Assembly: GCA_029287965.1 (NCBI GenBank)
Contig: JARFQC010000139.1
Span: 1 to 17,900 of the forward strand
Reading direction: 5' to 3'
Origin: Arenicellales bacterium
Lineage (GTDB): Bacteria; Pseudomonadota; Gammaproteobacteria; BMS3Bbin11
Length of the DNA: 17,900 nucleotides
The translations under genes were made by a program, and so were the position numbers. The notes beneath the pieces were generated by a model. It ran no database searches, had not been told where the DNA came from, and was given only the letters and a program-made list of their open reading frames with translations. Positions 14,714 to 17,900 of the stretch are shown one piece after another; position 1 is the stretch's first letter, and each line of letters opens with the position of its first letter.

Positions 14714-15172
14714 ATGCATAAGCCCATCGTCGAGATCGCTGTAGGCCTGTTCGTGGTCGCCGGACTGGCTGCGCTGTTGTTCCAGTCGATACGTGTTGGA
14801 AGCTTCAATGGCGACAGCGTCGACGACCCTTACACGGTGCATGCCTACTTCGACAATATCGGCGGTCTTAAAGTGCGTGCGCCAGTCACTATGGCGGGGG
14901 TCAATATTGGCAGAATACGTTCAATCAAGCTGGATTCGGACACCTATCGCGCCGCGGTAGAACTGTCGATATCGGGTGACTACAGCAACCTGCCGCTGGA
15001 TACCAGCGCAGCAATCAATACCCAGGGCCTGCTGGGCGAGCAGTATATCGCCCTTGAACCCGGCGGCGATCCGGCATTTCTCAAGGACGGCGACAGAATC
15101 AGGCTGACCCAGTCGGCCATCGTACTGGAAAACATGATCGGGCAGTTCCTGTTCGGTGGGAAAGGGGAATAA
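14714..15172 (+). CDS. mlaD: Phospholipid transport MCE-domain protein MlaD
   Basis: MlaD is anchored in the inner membrane and forms a hexameric ring that channels lipids between MlaE and MlaC. The 152 residues have one N-terminal membrane span (about 7-24) and an MCE domain (about 38-116) with YFDNIGGLKVRAPVTMAGVNIGRI, TQGLLGEQYIALEPGG and KDGDRI. A short C-terminal helix (IVLENMIGQFLFG) fits the central hydrophobic pore helix of the family. It is shorter than E. coli MlaD (183) mainly at the C-terminus, a common variation. CAGGAA lies eight bases before the ATG; the gap after mlaE is 16 bp. Confidence 0.94.
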   Translation: MHKPIVEIAVGLFVVAGLAALLFQSIRVGSFNGDSVDDPYTVHAYFDNIGGLKVRAPVTMAGVNIGRIRSIKLDSDTYRAAVELSISGDYSNLPLDTSAAINTQGLLGEQYIALEPGGDPAFLKDGDRIRLTQSAIVLENMIGQFLFGGKGE

Positions 15173-15177
15173 AACTG

Positions 15178-15798
15178 ATGAGCAAATACATGAAAGGCTT
15201 TGCAGCGTTAATGGCAGGCACGCTGATGCTGGTCTCGGCAACGGCGATGGCCGCCGCGAAAAGTGAAGATGCAACCGAGCTGATCAGGTCCACGACCCTT
15301 GACCTGCTGGCTGAATTCGACAAAAACCGGACGACCTACGAGAACGACAAGAATGCGCTGTACATGATGGTGGAAAGGGTCGCCATTCCACACTTCGACT
15401 TCGAGCGCATGACCAGGCTCGTGCTCGGGCGTTATTCCAGCAAAGCGACCGCGGCAGAGTTCGATGCCTTCATGACAGAATTCAAGACACTGCTGATACG
15501 TACATACGCCACGGCGCTGTTCCAGTACACCGGTCAGAAAATTGTCTACAAGCCTCAGATTAACGAGCCCAAGTACAAGATCGTCCAGGCGACGGTTCAG
15601 CTGGATCGGATAGATCCAGTTGCCATCGAGTACTACCTGGCTGATCGTGATGGCGCGTTGAAAGTGTTTGATGTAAGCATTGACGGCATCAGTCTCGTGA
15701 CCAACTACCGCAGTGCCTACAACGCGGTTATTCGCAGCAAGGGTCTGCAGTCACTGATTGATGACCTCGCCAGTAAAAACCAGCAAAGCGTCCAGTAG
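15178..15798 (+). CDS. mlaC: Periplasmic phospholipid-binding protein MlaC
   Basis: MlaC shuttles phospholipid across the periplasm between the outer-membrane MlaA-porin complex and MlaFEDB. The 206-residue precursor has a clear signal peptide (basic start, hydrophobic core about 7-20, cleavage likely after AMA at about 24). The mature domain includes PHFDFERMTRLVLGRY, FKTLLIRTYATALFQYTGQKI, LKVFDVSIDGISLVTNYRSAYNAVI and GLQSLIDDLASKN. These match the Ttg2D/MlaC family throughout. GGGGA lies upstream of the ATG, which follows mlaD by 5 bp. The gene ends in TAG. Confidence 0.95.
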   Translation: MSKYMKGFAALMAGTLMLVSATAMAAAKSEDATELIRSTTLDLLAEFDKNRTTYENDKNALYMMVERVAIPHFDFERMTRLVLGRYSSKATAAEFDAFMTEFKTLLIRTYATALFQYTGQKIVYKPQINEPKYKIVQATVQLDRIDPVAIEYYLADRDGALKVFDVSIDGISLVTNYRSAYNAVIRSKGLQSLIDDLASKNQQSVQ

Positions 15799-15802
15799 CG
15801 CA

Positions 15803-16096
15803 ATGGCCGGATTGAATTATCGTGACGGGCGACTACACATCGAGGGCGATCTGCGCTACGGCACCGTTGCGACATTGTCCCGGCAACTGCTGGCACAGGC
15901 TGCCCGGGAAGGAGACATGGTGCTGGACCTGGCCGGTGTCGGTCAGTGCGACAGCGCTGCCGTGGCCATGCTGGCGGCATGCCGGTCGGTCAAACAGCGC
16001 CAGCAGGACAGCCTGCTGATCGAAAACGTACCGCAGGGACTGGCAAACCTGATAGGTGTGTACGGGCTCGGCGCCGTGCTGCTAAACGCCCAGTAA
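15803..16096 (+). CDS. mlaB: STAS-domain protein MlaB
   Basis: MlaB is a small cytoplasmic STAS-domain subunit that binds MlaF and is needed for ATPase assembly and activity. The 97 residues contain LHIEGDLRYGTVATL, MVLDLAGVGQCDSAAVAMLAAC (with the STAS D-S pair at 50-51) and NVPQGLANLIGVYGLGAVL, all in the usual order. I set the start at ATG 15803-15805, four bases after the mlaC stop, where similarity begins. An open extension to 15758 lies inside mlaC and is unsupported. The ribosome binding site is weak, so coupling to mlaC is likely. Confidence 0.9.
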   Translation: MAGLNYRDGRLHIEGDLRYGTVATLSRQLLAQAAREGDMVLDLAGVGQCDSAAVAMLAACRSVKQRQQDSLLIENVPQGLANLIGVYGLGAVLLNAQ

Positions 16097-16130
16097 TCAT
16101 GACGGAATTCACCTGCAGGCAGCAGGGCGA

Positions 16131-16139
16131 TGCTATATT
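16131..16139 (+). promoter_or_regulatory. Candidate extended -10 promoter for ibaG
   Basis: TGC followed by TATATT gives an extended -10 element, about 36 bases before the ibaG ATG and outside mlaB. The region 17 bp upstream (ACCTGC) is a poor -35, as extended -10 promoters allow. It could let ibaG be expressed apart from mla. Confidence 0.35.
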
Positions 16140-16174
16140 AGTCTTTTCTGTTATTTACCCCAAGAGCGAGCAAA

Positions 16175-16417
16175 ATGGTAACACCTGAAGATATCAAGGG
16201 CTGGATTGAGCAGGGCATTGACGACTGCACAGTTGAAATCGAGGGCGATGGACAGCATTTCTATGCAACAGTCATCAGCCCCGCATTCAGTGGAAAAAAC
16301 CGTGTCCAGCAGCACCAGCTGGTCTACCAGGTGCTCGGTGACAGAATGAAGGAACAGATACACGCACTGTCCATGCAGACCATGTCTCCGGAAGAGCATG
16401 CTGCCAGGGCAGGTTGA
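16175..16417 (+). CDS. ibaG: BolA-family protein IbaG
   Basis: BolA-family proteins bind CGFS monothiol glutaredoxins through a shared [2Fe-2S] cluster and act in iron-sulfur handling and stress response. The 80 residues follow E. coli IbaG (YrbA) closely, with a GDGQHF motif (H28), FSGKNRVQQHQLVYQVL, and QIHALSMQTMSPEE with the invariant C-terminal histidine (H63). The ATG at 16175-16177 has GAGCGAG just upstream and lies 78 bp after mlaB. Its likely partner GrxD is the next gene. In E. coli ibaG is followed directly by murA, so grxD is an addition here. Confidence 0.93.
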   Translation: MVTPEDIKGWIEQGIDDCTVEIEGDGQHFYATVISPAFSGKNRVQQHQLVYQVLGDRMKEQIHALSMQTMSPEEHAARAG

Positions 16418-16605
16418 GAACAGCAGAAAAGAAGCCCTTATCGCTTCGCACTGCGTTTAAATTAAGGATGTTCCGGCGAATTGATTGTGCAGTGAAATAG
16501 CGTGGTGTTCAGGCCTTTTCGGGCGAACAACGCCTTAACCCGGCTGGATAGCGCAAGAACATGATCAGATCAGAAAAGTGATAAACAGACTAACGAGAGG
16601 ACACA
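16418..16605. other. Intergenic region ibaG-grxD
   Basis: These 188 bp hold no supported gene. They contain a weak 5-bp stem (GAAGC 16431-16435, GCTTC 16443-16447), an AT-rich patch (TTTAAATTAA, 16456-16465) and a widely spaced inverted pair (CACTGC 16449-16454, GCAGTG 16489-16494). None makes a convincing terminator or promoter. The grxD ribosome binding site GAGAGGA is at the end. Confidence 0.5.
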
Positions 16606-16923
16606 ATGGACGCACAGGATAAAATCAAGACGCAGATAGAAGACAATGACGTAATGCTGTACATGAAGGGCAGTGCCATGTTCCCGCAGTGCGGTTTCTC
16701 TGGCCGGGCAGTTGAAATACTCAAAGCCTGCGGCGCGGACTTCGAGACCGTTGACGTCTTGAGCAACCCGGATATTCGTGAAGGCATCAAGCAGTTTTCC
16801 AACTGGCCCACGATTCCCCAGCTGTACATCAAGGGTGAGTTCATCGGCGGCAGCGACATCATGCTGGAGCTGTATCAGAACGGTGAACTGCAGGATAAGA
16901 TCAACGCCCTCAAGGCCGGCTAA
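16606..16923 (+). CDS. grxD: Monothiol glutaredoxin, CGFS type (Grx4)
   Basis: Grx4-type proteins carry and deliver [2Fe-2S] clusters rather than acting as strong thiol reductases. The 105 residues match E. coli GrxD: IKTQIEDNDVMLYMKGSAMFPQ, the active site CGFS at 29-32, VDVLSNPDIREGIKQFSNWPTIPQLYI (the TIP segment binds glutathione) and GEFIGGSDIMLELYQNGEL. K21 precedes the active site as in the family. A good GAGAGGA lies upstream of the ATG. Placement next to ibaG joins the two partners of a known BolA-Grx cluster complex, supporting a joint role in iron-sulfur trafficking. Confidence 0.96.
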   Translation: MDAQDKIKTQIEDNDVMLYMKGSAMFPQCGFSGRAVEILKACGADFETVDVLSNPDIREGIKQFSNWPTIPQLYIKGEFIGGSDIMLELYQNGELQDKINALKAG

Positions 16924-16939
16924 AGCCTTGCTACGAGCC

Positions 16940-16954
16940 AGGCCAGGCCAGGCC
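16940..16954. repeat. Three tandem copies of AGGCC
   Basis: Three perfect head-to-tail AGGCC units lie 17 bp after the grxD stop. The tract is short and may be a chance or slippage product; no function is suggested. Confidence 0.6.
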
Positions 16955-17101
16955 GAACAGCCAATTTTCCCACACCAGCTAAGGGCAGGGATGCTTTACT
17001 GCCCGGCGACTGCAGCATGCAGCCGCTGCCCTGGCAAGACCGGTTAGACCGAAAAAGACGTTCCTACGCCCCTGACTGGGCGGCCTGCGGGATGACGCAG
17101 G

Positions 17102-17130
17102 CTGACTGGCGTACCGCCTCAGTCTATAAT
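17102..17130 (+). promoter_or_regulatory. Sigma-70-type promoter of murA
   Basis: CTGACT (17102-17107, four of six -35 bases) and a perfect TATAAT (17125-17130) are separated by 17 bp. The start would be near 17137, giving a leader of about 34 bases before the murA ATG. This is the best-formed promoter in the window and makes murA independent of the mla-ibaG-grxD transcripts. Confidence 0.7.
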
Positions 17131-17141
17131 CCTCCTTTTTT

Positions 17142-17153
17142 CCTGCGCGCAGG
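17142..17153. promoter_or_regulatory. Perfect 12-bp palindrome in the murA leader
   Basis: CCTGCGCGCAGG is fully self-complementary and begins about five bases after the predicted murA transcription start. A dyad in this position could be an operator, or could form a compact hairpin once a loop is allowed. No known regulator is recognised. Confidence 0.3.
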
Positions 17154-17170
17154 CGGCAGACGGACGTTTC

Positions 17171-17900
17171 ATGGACAAACTCATAATCACCGGCGGTAAA
17201 CAGTTGAAAGGCGACGTGCGTATCTCCGGCGCCAAGAATGCCGCTCTGCCCATCCTGATGGCCTCGCTGCTGACCGACGACCGGGTTACGGTCAAGAACG
17301 TGCCGCACCTGCACGATATCACCACAACCATGGAACTGCTGGGACGCATGGGGGTGGAGCTTGAAATCGACGAACGTCTGAATATCACGGCCAACGCAGG
17401 CACGCTGAACTCGACCGTCGCCCCCTATGAACTAGTCAAGACCATGCGTGCTTCCATACTCGTGCTGGGACCGCTGCTGGCCCACCAGGGCAAGGCGGAT
17501 GTCTCGTTGCCGGGCGGCTGTGCGATCGGTTCGCGACCGGTCAACCTGCACATCATGGGCCTGGAAGCCATGGGCGCGGACATTCGCATAGAAGAAGGCT
17601 ACATCAAGGCCGAGGCGAAGCGACTCAAGGGTGCGCGCATCTTCATGGACGTTGTGTCGGTCACCGGTACGGAAAACCTGATGATGGCGGCCTGCCTGGC
17701 AGAAGGTCGCACGGTCATCGAAAATGCTGCCCGCGAGCCAGAGGTCATCGACCTGGCCGACTGCCTGATCAGCATGGGTGCGCAGATCAGCGGCGCCGGC
17801 AGCGACGAAATTGTCATAGACGGAGTCGAGCGGCTGCATGGCACAGAACATTCCGTCATACCTGACCGCATCGAAACAGGCACTTACCTGGTTGCCGCAG
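17171..17900 (+). CDS. murA: UDP-N-acetylglucosamine 1-carboxyvinyltransferase MurA, 5' part
   Basis: MurA transfers enolpyruvate from PEP to UDP-GlcNAc, the first committed step of peptidoglycan synthesis. The window holds the first 243 of roughly 420 codons, with the 3' end cut off. The start MDKLIITGGKQLKGDVRISG is canonical, followed by AKNAALPIL (K22), ELVKTMRASILVLGPLLA and the active-site loop LPGGCAIGSRPV with the catalytic cysteine C117. That cysteine makes it the fosfomycin-sensitive class by family knowledge. ENLMMAA and ENAAREPEVIDLA continue the fold. The ATG at 17171-17173 has only a weak GGA upstream. It has its own promoter and follows grxD by 247 bp. Confidence 0.96.
   Translation, partial: MDKLIITGGKQLKGDVRISGAKNAALPILMASLLTDDRVTVKNVPHLHDITTTMELLGRMGVELEIDERLNITANAGTLNSTVAPYELVKTMRASILVLGPLLAHQGKADVSLPGGCAIGSRPVNLHIMGLEAMGADIRIEEGYIKAEAKRLKGARIFMDVVSVTGTENLMMAACLAEGRTVIENAAREPEVIDLADCLISMGAQISGAGSDEIVIDGVERLHGTEHSVIPDRIETGTYLVAA

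Noticed and set aside
15885..15905. TGGCAC resembling a sigma-54 -24 element
   Set aside because: The matching GC element at -12 is not at the required spacing, and the site is inside mlaB.
16431..16447. Possible terminator after ibaG
   Set aside because: The stem is only 5 bp with a 7-nt loop and no T-run follows.
16983..17004. Hairpin GGGCAG/CTGCCC after grxD
   Set aside because: It has a 6-bp stem, a 10-nt loop and no T-run. A stable terminator cannot be claimed.
1..17900. CRISPR array, tRNA genes, insertion sequences or prophage genes
   Set aside because: No regularly spaced repeats, cloverleaf sequences, transposase motifs or phage genes were seen; nearly all the DNA is housekeeping coding sequence.

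Overview
The window is a housekeeping cell-envelope and regulatory locus from a moderately GC-rich Gammaproteobacterium. The order kdsD-kdsC-lptC-lptA-lptB-rpoN-hpf-ptsN is the one seen in E. coli and Pseudomonas. The tail hprK-rapZ-EIIA(Man)-HPr-EI-mgtE resembles environmental gammaproteobacteria (purple-sulfur and related sediment lineages) more than enterics. The lineage call is inferred from gene order only. No tRNA, rRNA, insertion sequence, prophage or CRISPR array was seen.

Layout. (1) 1-797, plus strand: the 3' part of lnt (apolipoprotein N-acyltransferase), interrupted by an in-frame TAG at 150-152. It overlaps the convergent mgtE by 38 bp. (2) 12230 down to 760, minus strand: a tightly packed run of 14 genes. 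In transcription order these are Kdo synthesis (kdsD, kdsC), LPS export (lptC, lptA, lptB), sigma-54 and ribosome hibernation (rpoN, hpf), a regulatory PTS (ptsN, hprK, rapZ, EIIA-Man-like, HPr, EI) and the Mg2+ channel mgtE. Most junctions overlap by 4-8 nt or are separated by a few bases; the only sizeable internal gap is the 240 bp before rpoN. (3) 12231-12447: a divergent intergenic region. (4) 12448 onward, plus strand: a DUF72-like orphan, then mlaF-E-D-C-B (retrograde phospholipid transport), ibaG (BolA family), grxD (CGFS monothiol glutaredoxin) and the first 243 codons of murA, which has a well-formed sigma-70-type promoter of its own.

Together the locus covers three envelope systems: LPS precursor synthesis and export, outer-membrane lipid asymmetry, and the first committed step of peptidoglycan synthesis. 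It also holds a PTS cascade with no sugar permease in view (EI, HPr, two EIIA-type proteins and HPr kinase) and RapZ, which in enterics controls amino-sugar supply to the envelope.

There is no clear new system, but three genes depart from their families. lnt carries an in-frame stop between catalytic residues. The EIIA-Man protein has Tyr where the phosphorylated His belongs, with a new His at position 73. LptC lacks roughly the last 40 residues, and its stop codon abuts the lptA start. Each could be real biology or a sequence error.
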